This document shows positions 42,767 through 50,988 of a stretch of 64,000 nt of DNA, in pieces. Made by a program: the position numbers and the translations under genes. The notes beneath the pieces were generated by a model. It had not been told where the DNA came from and made no database searches. It was given only the letters and a program-made list of their open reading frames with translations. Origin of the DNA: Metarhizobium sp964253915 (lineage in GTDB: Bacteria > Pseudomonadota > Alphaproteobacteria > Rhizobiales > Rhizobiaceae); the NCBI RefSeq assembly GCF_964253915.1, contig NZ_CAXUSG020000011.1:1-64000 (forward strand), read 5' to 3'. The number at the start of each line of letters is the position of its first letter. Position 1 is the stretch's first letter.

Positions 42767-43555
42767 ATGGATCTCACTGGAAAGACCGCTATCATCACCG
42801 CCGGGGCTTCGGGCATCGGTCGCGTCACGGCGGAACGATTTACCGAACTCGGCGCCTCGGTCTGCCTGTGCGACGTCGCCGACGGGGCACTTGCCGATGT
42901 GGAGAAGGCGTTGCCGAAAGCGTTGGTGCTCAAGGCGGACGTTTCGAACTCCAGGGATGTCGCCGGTCTGTATGACGCCTTTTCCGCCCGGTTCGGCCGG
43001 CTGGATATCCTTGTCAACAATGCCGGCATTTCCGGTCCGACCAAGCATGTCGAGGATGTGACCGACGAGGAATGGAACGAGACGATGGCGGTCAACGTCA
43101 CCGGGCAGTTCTACATGGTACGCAAGGCCGTGCCGCTCTTCAAACTGGCGGGTGGCGGCTGCATCATCAATCTGTCGTCGGTCGCCGGACGCATCGGCAT
43201 GCCGATGCGGGCGCCCTATTCGACCTCCAAATATGCAGTGCGCGGCTTGACCGACGTGCTGGCTGTCGAACTCGGCGAGATCAACGTTCGCGTCAACGCC
43301 ATCCTCCCCGGCCTGGTGGACGGGGCGCGCGGGCAAAGGGTCATGAGCGAGCAGGCGGCGGCGCGCGGCATGTCGCTTGAGGAATTCATGCCGTTCTTCC
43401 TGCACAACATCTCCTTGCACGCGATGGTGAGCATGACGGAAATCGCCGACATGGCCGCATTCCTGTCATCCGATATGGGACGTCATATCTCCGGACAATC
43501 GATCAGCGTCTGCGGCAACTTCGAGACATACCGGGGACCAAAATTCGCAACGTAA
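42767..43555 (+). CDS. Short-chain dehydrogenase/reductase
   Basis: Classical SDR, 262 residues. Cofactor motif TAGASGIG (TGxxxGxG) near residue 11, NNAG near 87, catalytic Ser in LSSVAG near 140, and YSTSKYA (YxxxK) near 155. An Asp after the second strand (LCDVAD) favours NAD over NADP. ATG 42767 is 8 nt after GGAG; the longer frame is not supported. It is 148 bp after the cyclase and probably co-transcribed. A sugar or sugar-acid substrate is likely from context. Confidence 0.92.
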   Translation: MDLTGKTAIITAGASGIGRVTAERFTELGASVCLCDVADGALADVEKALPKALVLKADVSNSRDVAGLYDAFSARFGRLDILVNNAGISGPTKHVEDVTDEEWNETMAVNVTGQFYMVRKAVPLFKLAGGGCIINLSSVAGRIGMPMRAPYSTSKYAVRGLTDVLAVELGEINVRVNAILPGLVDGARGQRVMSEQAAARGMSLEEFMPFFLHNISLHAMVSMTEIADMAAFLSSDMGRHISGQSISVCGNFETYRGPKFAT

Positions 43556-43564
43556 TCGGCACGC

Positions 43565-43821
43565 TTCGAGCGAAGCCTCGGCGTATCGAAGTCGACCCGA
43601 CGTGACCATTCCCGCTGGCGGCGCAGCGTGAAATCGATCACCCTATTGCGGGTCGCGGCAAAAAGACAGGTTTTGGGGTGTTCGATGGGGGTCGCGTTCT
43701 GCCGTTCGGACATGCGCAACCAGGCATTTTGCGCCACGTCCTCCCCACTATCACGGTCTCCGACGCGGCGTGCAGCGAACCGGATGCGCAGAGTTTTGCT
43801 CAGGTGGAACTTTGGTGCCAC
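43565..43821 (-). pseudogene. ECF sigma factor remnant (FecI-like), region 2 only
   Basis: About 85 codons from ATG 43821 resemble sigma-70 region 2: FAARRVGDRDSGEDVAQNAWLR, in the place of the usual RRVG..D.AEDLAQE.WLR, then CLFAATRNRVIDFTLRRQRE as region 2.4. The frame runs on into the antisense of the SDR gene, and region 4 is missing. No FecR anti-sigma or TonB receptor gene follows. This is a truncated relic whose breakpoint coincides with the SDR 3' end. Confidence 0.6.
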
Positions 43822-43941
43822 TGGCTTGGCGGGATCGGCGGAATTGCGGGGTACAGTCGAACCGCCGGTTTCGCACTTGCGCGCCCGTCATGTTATGAAC
43901 TTTCCACGGCGTCAAAGTGTGTCGGATGTGTGGAGTTCACG

Positions 43942-44685
43942 ATGATCGTTCAAGCTTGCATGAATGGTGCGCGTCCCAAGGATTATCATCCGCGACTGCC
44001 TGTCACGGCCGACGACTTGGCCGTGGACGGTGCGGCATGCATCTCGGCGGGTGCCGCCGAACTCCACGTCCACCCCCGCGGACCGGATGGGCGCGAGACC
44101 CTACGGGCTGTCGATGATACGATATCTGCCCTGCGGCTCGCGTGTCCGGGTAGTCTTATCGGGGTATCCACCGGCGCGTGGATCGAGGGTGACGAGACGC
44201 GGACGAGGGACTGCATCTCCGGTTGGACGAGACTACCCGACTATGCCTCAGTCAATCTCTCCGAGCCTGATGCGCCCGCAGTTATTGCATTGCTGCATGG
44301 TATGGGTGTCGGGGTTGAAGCGGGTCTGGCCACTGTTTCAGATGCCTTGCGATTTGCCTCGCTTCCAGATTGCCACCGCGTATTCCGCATTCTTATCGAG
44401 ATCGAAGAGCAGAACTTCGCCAAGGCCGACGCGATTGCAGACGGCATCGAAAAGGTTCTCCAGCGCGAGAATATTCTGCGACCGGTTCTTCTGCACGGGT
44501 TCGACGCGACCGTCTGGCACTTCGTTGCCCGTGCGCGAAAAAAGCGCTGGTCCACCCGTATAGGATTGGAGGATGGGCGCCTGCTCCGGAATGGCCTTCA
44601 GGCCTCCGGCAATGCTGGGCTGGTTGCAGACGCCGTTGATATCTTTCGCAGGGATGGGGATGAGATAGCCTTGCATTCCGCGTGA
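43942..44685 (+). CDS. Beta-keto acid cleavage enzyme (BKACE, DUF849), short form
   Basis: 247-residue DUF849 protein, distinct from the 311-residue enzyme at 32625. The metal-binding H-x-H is present in AAELHVHPRGPDGRET near residue 42. A start motif MIVQACMNGARPKDYHP and a C-terminal GNAGLVADAVDIF are typical of the short subgroup. GGAG precedes ATG 43942; the longer frame upstream runs through the sigma remnant and is not coding. It appears to stand alone. Second BKACE within 11 kb, with a probably different substrate. Confidence 0.82.
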   Translation: MIVQACMNGARPKDYHPRLPVTADDLAVDGAACISAGAAELHVHPRGPDGRETLRAVDDTISALRLACPGSLIGVSTGAWIEGDETRTRDCISGWTRLPDYASVNLSEPDAPAVIALLHGMGVGVEAGLATVSDALRFASLPDCHRVFRILIEIEEQNFAKADAIADGIEKVLQRENILRPVLLHGFDATVWHFVARARKKRWSTRIGLEDGRLLRNGLQASGNAGLVADAVDIFRRDGDEIALHSA

Positions 44686-44815
44686 CAGTGCGGGGGCGAA
44701 CGATGGCTTTGAGGGCGAAAAGCGTTGGCGCCGCACGGTTCTTCACGCTTCCGCGAGCCGCTCGCGGGTAACGCAAACAGCCCGCGATGCGGTCGACAAC
44801 AGGCGGAAATGGCCT

Positions 44816-45151
44816 CTAGGTTTCCGCGCCATCCCCGCGCCAGTAATGATCGATGATACGCTGGGCGTTGTCGACGATGTGCTGTCCGACTTCAGGATCC
44901 CCGCCCGCCAAGGTTTCCGGATCGCCACCGCATAAGCGCACGAACAATACTTGCTGGGCGGCGGCCATGAAGTAGTCATGATCCGTCGGCGGAATATCGA
45001 TTTTTGCGGCTTGCACGTTTTCGGCCATGAAGGTCGCGGCATCCTCGATCGCCTTGTAGATGGTGCCGAGCATGGCCTTCTCGGCCGATTCCTGGAAATC
45101 CATGAATTTTCTCTGCTCGGGTGTCGGGATCGGGCAGCTCGTATCTGACAT
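44816..45151 (-). CDS. Hypothetical protein, 111 residues
   Basis: Acidic helical protein, with FMDFQESAEKAMLGTIYKAI and TFMAENVQAAKIDIPPTDH, ending IIDHYWRGDGAET. No family recognised. It has GGAG about 8 nt before ATG 45151 and protein-like composition throughout, so it is probably real. Both neighbours are unrelated. The 130 bp on its downstream side and the 234 bp upstream (45152-45385) show no other convincing gene. Confidence 0.6.
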   Translation of the reverse strand: MSDTSCPIPTPEQRKFMDFQESAEKAMLGTIYKAIEDAATFMAENVQAAKIDIPPTDHDYFMAAAQQVLFVRLCGGDPETLAGGDPEVGQHIVDNAQRIIDHYWRGDGAET

Positions 45152-45385
45152 CACAGTCTCCGCATCGTTGCTTCGCAGATATTCACGTTAGCGGTCGAAG
45201 GCGGATTTGGCTTCTCGAAAATCCCAATCACGTAAGGCGAACCGGAGCCGGCGAAGCGGATTGTTCCGGAGCAACTCGTCCCTGAACTGGCCAAGGCAGG
45301 CATGTTGCGGAAACGGTATGGGGCCAGCCCTTTCATCGGGCATCTGGCCGAGAGGTGGCATTGTCCCGGAAGCGAAACCTGTCGT

Positions 45386-46180
45386 TTACGGGCAGCTGCG
45401 CAACGCTTCCAAGGCGGCGCGATGGAGTGCCTCGTTGGCGGCCATCAGCACCGTATCGTAGTGCGAAGCATCTCCGAGCGGTTGTCCTTGCCAATCCGAA
45501 ACGACCCCGCCGGCACCCTCGATGATCGGTATCTGTGGCAGGATATCGTAGTCGAAGACGTTGCTTTCGAGCAGGAGGTCGATACCGCCGAAAGCAAGCA
45601 GACCGGCTGCATAGCAATCATGGGAAAATCGGGTGAAGCGGGTTTTTGCGGTCAGTGCCGCGAAGCGGTCGCGGCGCGGTTGATCGAACTGTTCGAGGGC
45701 GGAGGTGTAGACGATCGCCTGGTCGAGTGTGGACCTGTCGCTGGTGCGGATCGGCTCGCCGTTCAGGGTGGTGTCGTGGCCGGCGATACCAAGCCAGCGT
45801 TCACCCGTTATCGGCTGGTTGATCATGCCCAGAACAGGTGTACCGCGATACAGCAATGCGATCTGCGTGCCGAAGGCCAGCGAACCGGAGATGAACGACT
45901 TCGTGCCGTCGATCGGGTCGAGGACCCACACCCATTCCGCATCACTCCGGCACGCACCGAATTCCTCGCCGCGAATGCCGTGGCCGGGATGTTGTGTTTC
46001 GATGATCTCCCGCATCACGGCTTCCGCATCCCGGTCGGCAACGGTGACCGGACTGGCATCGGCCTTGGTGGTGATCGCGAGCCTCTTGCGGAAATGCGGT
46101 CGGATCACATCCGCTGCGGCGTCGGCCATCGCATGCGCCATGGCGACAAACTCGGGTGGGCAAGGCGGCTCGTGGTTCAT
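45386..46180 (-). CDS. Inositol monophosphatase-family phosphatase (HisN-like)
   Basis: Mg-dependent phosphomonoesterase, 264 residues. The IMPase metal site is complete: GEEFG near residue 70 (Glu), WVLDPIDGTKSFISG near 88 (DPIDGT), and VFDYDILPQIPIIEGAGGVVSDWQG near 215, the second signature. The DPIDGTKSFISG form is typical of the histidinol-phosphatase (HisN) and sugar-phosphatase branch. The start overlaps the isomerase stop by ATGA. Here it may dephosphorylate an imported sugar phosphate rather than serve histidine synthesis, as no his gene is near. Confidence 0.9.
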   Translation of the reverse strand: MNHEPPCPPEFVAMAHAMADAAADVIRPHFRKRLAITTKADASPVTVADRDAEAVMREIIETQHPGHGIRGEEFGACRSDAEWVWVLDPIDGTKSFISGSLAFGTQIALLYRGTPVLGMINQPITGERWLGIAGHDTTLNGEPIRTSDRSTLDQAIVYTSALEQFDQPRRDRFAALTAKTRFTRFSHDCYAAGLLAFGGIDLLLESNVFDYDILPQIPIIEGAGGVVSDWQGQPLGDASHYDTVLMAANEALHRAALEALRSCP

Positions 46181-47208
46181 CTCTCGGTCCTTTCAGCTTC
46201 CGCGGCGATCTCGTCGAGCATCGCCCTGATGATGTCGACCTGACGGTGGGCGGCGACGGCTTCGCGTTCCAGTCGCGTTGCCAGGTCGCCGGTTCCGATG
46301 TCCGTGAAACTGGCAGGCCGGGCGGCGATGAAGGGGTCGGGCTCCTCGGCGGGAAACCGCAATGCCGGGGCAAAATAACCCTCCTCCTCTTCAAGTCCGA
46401 AGGCCGTGACCTGCGGGCGGCTGGTTCCCAGAAGCAGCAATTCCACCAGCATCGCCCGCATCGGCAGATGGCCCTCATCCGACAGGCAGGCAAGATGGGC
46501 CCAGCCGCCGCGATCCGGTTGGAGGAGGCAATCCTTGACATGCACCTCGGAGATGTATGGTCCCTGGGCTTCGAGTGCGCTCATCGGCAGTTCGTGGGCG
46601 TTGACCATGTTGCCGAAATCGAACAGCAGGCCGAGGCGCGGGTTGCCGACGGCTTCCAGGATGCGGATCAACTCTTCGGATTTCAGGTCTTCATGCTGTT
46701 CGAGCGTATAGCGCAGCCTGCCTTGCGGATCGAATTCCGTGAGCCGGCGCAGATCCGCTATCGTCCAGTCGATGATCTGCGAAATACGGCCCTCGTATCG
46801 CGGGTAGCAGCGCAGCGACGTGGCGCCGGTCGCAAGTGCGATGCGGACCGCATCCGAAAGCCCGTGCGCTTCCGTCGTGCTGGTCTCCACGTGCAGGTCC
46901 AGTCCGAGCCGTTCGATCTGCGCGCCAAAGGCGCTCAGGGCGATGTCCGACATGGCGGCGAGGCTCGCCTGCTCGCCATCCTCCACATGGATCTTCACGC
47001 CGGAAAGGCGCTGCGCCCGGGCAAATTCGGCAAGATGCAGGGGCGTCATCCCGCCAAAACGCATGTTGAGATGGAAGGCGTAGGCATGCGCAAACAGCGG
47101 TGCATGCCGTGCCCGCGCGGCAAGGTGGCCGCGGACCGGCATGGCGAGCGTGGCTATCCTCTCCTGCCAGTCTGCGGTCGGAAGGATGTTGGAGGGGGTG
47201 TCGCTCAA
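46177..47208 (-). CDS. Sugar phosphate isomerase/epimerase-like TIM-barrel protein
   Basis: AP endonuclease 2/xylose isomerase-like barrel, 343 residues. Visible blocks: HAYAFHLNMRFGGMTPLHLAEFA near residue 40, LGLDLHVETST near 95, LRYTLEQHEDLKSEELI near 155 with likely metal ligands, LGLLFDFGNMVNAHELP near 185, ISEVHVKDCLL near 210. TTG 47208 is proposed as start because GGAGAGG ends 5 nt before it and no ATG fits. Coupled by 4-nt overlap to the phosphatase. Exact reaction unknown. Confidence 0.82.
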   Translation of the reverse strand: MSDTPSNILPTADWQERIATLAMPVRGHLAARARHAPLFAHAYAFHLNMRFGGMTPLHLAEFARAQRLSGVKIHVEDGEQASLAAMSDIALSAFGAQIERLGLDLHVETSTTEAHGLSDAVRIALATGATSLRCYPRYEGRISQIIDWTIADLRRLTEFDPQGRLRYTLEQHEDLKSEELIRILEAVGNPRLGLLFDFGNMVNAHELPMSALEAQGPYISEVHVKDCLLQPDRGGWAHLACLSDEGHLPMRAMLVELLLLGTSRPQVTAFGLEEEEGYFAPALRFPAEEPDPFIAARPASFTDIGTGDLATRLEREAVAAHRQVDIIRAMLDEIAAEAERTER

Positions 47209-47382
47209 CGTGCCCTCTCCAGCCGCTTGCCGAGATTTTCCAACATGCCTTTCCCCTCGCCATTGCTGAAGGCTGCGCGTGAAAACGGGGCGGCCTTGAA
47301 GCAGCCCGGCATCCGGCCCGGTTTTTCGGCGTATGCCAGGTGTGTGGCACCTGTCGTCATGGAACTGTTCCCCGAATACGCC

Positions 47383-47419
47383 ACGGCCGGAGGCTCCGGC
47401 TGGCGGAACCTCCGGCCGT
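47383..47419 (-). other. Intercistronic hairpin after the orphan binding-protein gene
   Basis: 11-bp perfect GC-rich stem (47383-47393 with 47409-47419), 15-nt loop, no T-run. It lies 10 nt beyond the binding-protein stop on the minus strand, about 175 nt before the isomerase start. Likely an mRNA stabiliser or partial terminator. Confidence 0.65.
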
Positions 47420-47428
47420 GTGTCCACC

Positions 47429-48547
47429 TTACTTCACGTTGGCGCCGACGACCTTGTCCCAGCCTTCGACAACTGCGGATTTGTTGGCATCCAGTTCTTC
47501 GATGGCCGGAAAAATGGCCTTCTCATAGGCTTCGGCCGGCGGCAGCTTGTCGAGCAGATCCTGCGGGAATTTTCCGGCCTTCAGCATGGCGTTGAAGCGC
47601 GCAGGGTGGCAATAACCCTTGAGCCAGCCGATCTGGCCCTCGTCGGAATAGAGGTACTCCATCCAGAGCTTTGCGGCATTCGGATGCGGGGCATAAGCGG
47701 AGATGGCCTGCACATAAACGCCGGCCACGACGCCGTCCTTCGGAACGATCACGTCCATCGGCGGATTGCCGTTCAGGCTGTCGCGCCAGGCAAGCAGGTT
47801 GTAATCCCAGGCGGCGACGATGGGTGTCTGGCCCTGTGCGATGGTGCCGGCCTTGCCGAGCACCGGAACGAAATTGCCGGATTTGTTCAGTTCCGCAAAA
47901 AGCTCCAGGCCCTTCGTGCCCGACTCCGTGCCCGGCTTGGCGCCGCGCGAGATGCCGGCGGACATCAGGGCAAGGATCGCCTGCGCCGAGGCACGCGGGT
48001 CGCCCGTCAGCGAAACGCCGCCGGAATATTCCGGCTTCGTAAGATCCGACCATTGGCTGGGGGTGTTTTGGACCAGGTCCTTGTTCACGCCGAATGCCAT
48101 GACGCCATAATAATCGCCATACCAGTAGCCGTCCGCATCCTTGATATTGTCGGGAATTTCGTCCCAGCTTGCCACCTTGTAGGGCTGGAGCAGGCCTTCC
48201 TTCACCGCGACCGGCGCAAAAGCGAGGCCGAGATCGACGACATCGGGGGCCTGCGGGCCGGTATTGTCCTTGTTGGTGCGGATGGCTTCCAGTTCGTCGG
48301 CCGTGCCGGCGTCTGGGTTGAGCTCGTTGATGGTGATCTCGGGATATTTTGCCTTGAAGCCGGCGATGACCTCGCCGTAGTTGCACCAGTCATGCGGCAG
48401 GGCAATGACCGTCAGCATGGCTTCTTTCTTGGCTGCCGCAATCATCTCTTCGGTCACCTCGGCGCGGGCCAGGCCCGGAAGCGCAATGGCGAGTGCGAGT
48501 GTCGATACGAATGCGCGACCTGTCAGGCGTGAAAGTCTGCTGTTCAT
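47429..48547 (-). CDS. ABC transporter substrate-binding protein, PotD/AfuA-like, orphan
   Basis: Type II periplasmic receptor, 372 residues. Signal peptide ends near residue 29 (LALAIALPGLARA). Mature sequence has LTVIALPHDWCNYGEVIAGFKAK split over residues about 45-67, DVVDLGLAFAPVAVKEGLL near 105, and YGDYYGVMAFGVNKDLV near 145. This resembles receptors for polyamines, iron or phosphorylated sugars. AGGAGG lies 5 nt before ATG 48547. No permease or ATPase gene is next to it, which is unusual. The linked monophosphatase and isomerase-like genes suggest a sugar-phosphate ligand, but that is inference. Confidence 0.85.
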   Translation of the reverse strand: MNSRLSRLTGRAFVSTLALAIALPGLARAEVTEEMIAAAKKEAMLTVIALPHDWCNYGEVIAGFKAKYPEITINELNPDAGTADELEAIRTNKDNTGPQAPDVVDLGLAFAPVAVKEGLLQPYKVASWDEIPDNIKDADGYWYGDYYGVMAFGVNKDLVQNTPSQWSDLTKPEYSGGVSLTGDPRASAQAILALMSAGISRGAKPGTESGTKGLELFAELNKSGNFVPVLGKAGTIAQGQTPIVAAWDYNLLAWRDSLNGNPPMDVIVPKDGVVAGVYVQAISAYAPHPNAAKLWMEYLYSDEGQIGWLKGYCHPARFNAMLKAGKFPQDLLDKLPPAEAYEKAIFPAIEELDANKSAVVEGWDKVVGANVK

Positions 48548-48692
48548 GAAATCCTCCTGTGGCCGCGAGATGCGGCGCGTGGGCGTTGGTTGCATTCGGC
48601 CGCGAATACGGCCCCCGTCACGGTTCCCCTGCACCTTCGTGCCTGTCCTAGGGCTGCCTCGGTGCTTTTCTGATAGGTTCAGGATGTAACAA

Positions 48693-50240
48693 TTGGACAA
48701 CAATAAAATGTCCATTATGATGCAATCGACTATACCAATTTTCGGGAATTCATCCTTGGTCAAGCAGCGCAAGGGTCCGATCCTGCCCTTCCTTCGGCTC
48801 GATGACGCGACGGCCCTGCCGAAATTTCGCCAGGTGCAGGACCAGTTGCGGCTCGCGATCCTGCATGGCCATCTGCGCACGGGAACGCGCCTGCCTTCGA
48901 GCCGCATCCTTGCCACGGAACTGGGCCTCTCGCGCCAGACGGTGGTGAGAGTGCTGGAGAACCTGAGGGCCGAGGGTTATCTGGACACCAGGCAGGGAGA
49001 CGGCACCTACGTCTCCGCCACCCTTCCCCACCGGCAGGGCAAGGTGTTCCGCCCGACGAACGAGGCGCAGCCTCCGGATGTGGTTCCGGCACGGCTGTCG
49101 CGGATCGGCAACCTCGCGCGCAACGTATCGGCCAATATCGGTCGCGTGGAGCGCAAGCCGTTCCTGCCCAATGCGCCGGCGCTCGACCGGTTCCCCTTTG
49201 CCGTCTGGCGCAAATGCTGGAACGTGGTGACGCGTGGCGGCAAGACTGCGAACATGGGGTATGGCGATGTCGCCGGCGAACTGCCGCTTCGCCAGAGGAT
49301 CGCCGAATATCTCGCGCTGCACCGCCGCGACCCCTGCGATCCCGAGCAGATCATCATCACGCCCGGCGGCCATGCCGCTTTCGCGTTGTCGGCGCTCGCG
49401 CTTGCCGATCCCGATGATGAAATCTGGTTCGAGGATCCCGGGCCGGTCACCACCAGCAATCTGTTTCGTTCGCTCGGGCTGCGGCTGTGTCCGGTCGATG
49501 TCGATTCCGAAGGCATGGATGTGGCGACCGCCATGCACCGGTATCCCGCGGCGCGCCTGGCCTTCGTCATGCCCTCACGCCATCATCCGCTCGGAGTGAC
49601 ACTCTCCCTGCCGCGCCGGCTTGCTCTTCTGGAATGGGCACGCGAAAACGACGCCTGGATCATCGAGGACGATTACGACAGCGAGTTTCGCTATTCCGGC
49701 GCGCCGCTGCCCTCCATGCGCTCCATCGACGGACATGACCGCGTGATCTATGTCGGAAGCTTCAGCAAGGCGCTCTATCCTGGCATCCGCATCGGCTATC
49801 TCGTTCTGCCGCCGCAGCTTGTCGGTGCGTTTCGCAGTCTTGCAGGCCTGATGCATCGCAGCGTCCCCGTCGAGGCCCAGCTGGCGCTGGCCGAGTTCAT
49901 CGGCGACGGACATTTCGCCAGCCACCTGCGCCGAATGCGGGCACTTTATGCCGAGCGTCGGGCGGTTTTCATCGAGGCGGGGCAGAAAGCTCTCTCCGGC
50001 CTTGCACAGCTCGATTGTTCGGAAAGCGGCCTCAATGGCCTTGCATGGCTCGAAGGCCACCGCAAGGATCGGCTCGCGCATCGCGCCGTGCTGGCTGCCG
50101 GACTGCAATGCTATCCGTTGTCGGATTATGCGCTTGCCGCGCCGCGGCGGGATGCGCTGATCCTCGGTTTCGCGGGTGTGCCTGCCGAGCGGATGGAAAT
50201 GCTGCTTCGGCGATTGGCCGAGGCAGTCGCCAGCGCCTGA
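48693..50240 (+). CDS. MocR-family (GntR-HTH plus aminotransferase-fold) regulator
   Basis: 515 residues. N-terminal winged helix at about 45-110 (LRLAILHGHLRTGTRLPSSR, LATELGLSRQTVVRVLENL). The C-terminal class I aminotransferase-like domain spans about 140-510, with the PLP lysine in VGSFSKALYPGIRIGY near 355 and the PLP-binding Asp/Tyr region IIEDDYDSEFRYSG near 322. TTG 48693 has AGGA 8 nt upstream; ATG 48708 is the alternative. Divergent from the orphan binding protein, its likely target. MocR proteins sense PLP-reactive amines or amino compounds. Confidence 0.92.
   Translation: MDNNKMSIMMQSTIPIFGNSSLVKQRKGPILPFLRLDDATALPKFRQVQDQLRLAILHGHLRTGTRLPSSRILATELGLSRQTVVRVLENLRAEGYLDTRQGDGTYVSATLPHRQGKVFRPTNEAQPPDVVPARLSRIGNLARNVSANIGRVERKPFLPNAPALDRFPFAVWRKCWNVVTRGGKTANMGYGDVAGELPLRQRIAEYLALHRRDPCDPEQIIITPGGHAAFALSALALADPDDEIWFEDPGPVTTSNLFRSLGLRLCPVDVDSEGMDVATAMHRYPAARLAFVMPSRHHPLGVTLSLPRRLALLEWARENDAWIIEDDYDSEFRYSGAPLPSMRSIDGHDRVIYVGSFSKALYPGIRIGYLVLPPQLVGAFRSLAGLMHRSVPVEAQLALAEFIGDGHFASHLRRMRALYAERRAVFIEAGQKALSGLAQLDCSESGLNGLAWLEGHRKDRLAHRAVLAAGLQCYPLSDYALAAPRRDALILGFAGVPAERMEMLLRRLAEAVASA
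48694..48714. promoter_or_regulatory. Inverted TGGACA repeat, candidate MocR operator
   Basis: TGGACA at 48694-48699 and TGTCCA at 48709-48714, 9 bp apart, overlapping the start region of the MocR gene and upstream of the divergent binding-protein gene. TTGGAC-type half sites are known for some MocR regulators such as TauR. A further GGACA half site lies near 48645. Confidence 0.5.
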
Positions 50241-50280
50241 CGGATGCCTCGGGTTAGGGGAGGGGAACGTTCCGGCGTGA

Positions 50281-50988
50281 TCAGATCTTCAGATGTTGCA
50301 GCACGCGCTCGCGCGCCCCGGCGGCATTGTGGTCCTGATCCTCGATGGCGCCGAGCTTGAGCACCGCCCAGCGATCGGCGACGGAGAGTGCAAAGTCCAG
50401 GTTCTGTTCCACCAGCAGGATCGTCGTTCCATTGGCTTCCCGTTCATGCCTGAGGGCGTTTGCGATGTTGAGGATGACGGAGGGCTGCAGGCCCTCGGAA
50501 ATCTCGTCGATCAGCAGCAGCTTCGGCTGCAGCATCAGGGCGCGGGACAGGATCAGCATCTTCTGCTCGCCGCCGGACAGCGTGCCGGCCTTTTGCGCCA
50601 GGCGATCCTTCAGGAAGGGGAAGTGGCTATAGACGCGATCGAGCGCGGCAGCGAGATCCCGGTCGCTGCGCAGCGCCAGCCGCAGGTTGTCGCGGATCGA
50701 CAGATCCTGGAACAGGGGCAGCTCCTGCGGCGCGTAGCCGATGCCGGAGGCAATGAGTTTGGCGGACGATTTGCCGGAGATCGGCTTGCCGTCGACCGAG
50801 ACGGTTCCCCTCGACAGCCGCAGCAGGCCGAGGATCGACTTGAGCAGCGTGGTCTTGCCCATGCCGTTCTTGCCCATCAGCGCGAAGATCTCGCCGGACC
50901 GCACCGAAAGCGAGACGTCGTTGACGACGTCGATGGCGCCGTAACCGCTGCTGATGCCGGCCAGTTCGAGCTTTGTTGTCTCACGCAT
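50281..50988 (-). CDS. ABC transporter ATP-binding protein, LivF type
   Basis: 235 residues. Walker A GKNGMGKTTLLKSILG near 39, signature LSGGEQKMLILSRAL near 134, Walker B LLLIDEISEGLQP near 156, and LLVEQNLDFAL. ATG 50988 is 5 nt after AGGAGG and lies inside the end of the fused permease-ATPase gene. It is the last gene of the nitrilase operon, the second ATPase of the amide/urea-type importer. It ends convergently about 40 bp from the MocR gene. Confidence 0.93.
   Translation of the reverse strand: MRETTKLELAGISSGYGAIDVVNDVSLSVRSGEIFALMGKNGMGKTTLLKSILGLLRLSRGTVSVDGKPISGKSSAKLIASGIGYAPQELPLFQDLSIRDNLRLALRSDRDLAAALDRVYSHFPFLKDRLAQKAGTLSGGEQKMLILSRALMLQPKLLLIDEISEGLQPSVILNIANALRHEREANGTTILLVEQNLDFALSVADRWAVLKLGAIEDQDHNAAGARERVLQHLKI

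Noticed and set aside
45151..45336. 61-codon minus-strand frame upstream of the 111-residue hypothetical gene
   Set aside because: Overlaps the better-supported gene start, no ribosome site, and no plausible fold; possibly decayed sequence.
45386..46180. HisN-like phosphatase as a histidine biosynthesis gene
   Set aside because: Coupled by overlap to a sugar isomerase-like gene and a transport receptor, with no his genes nearby.
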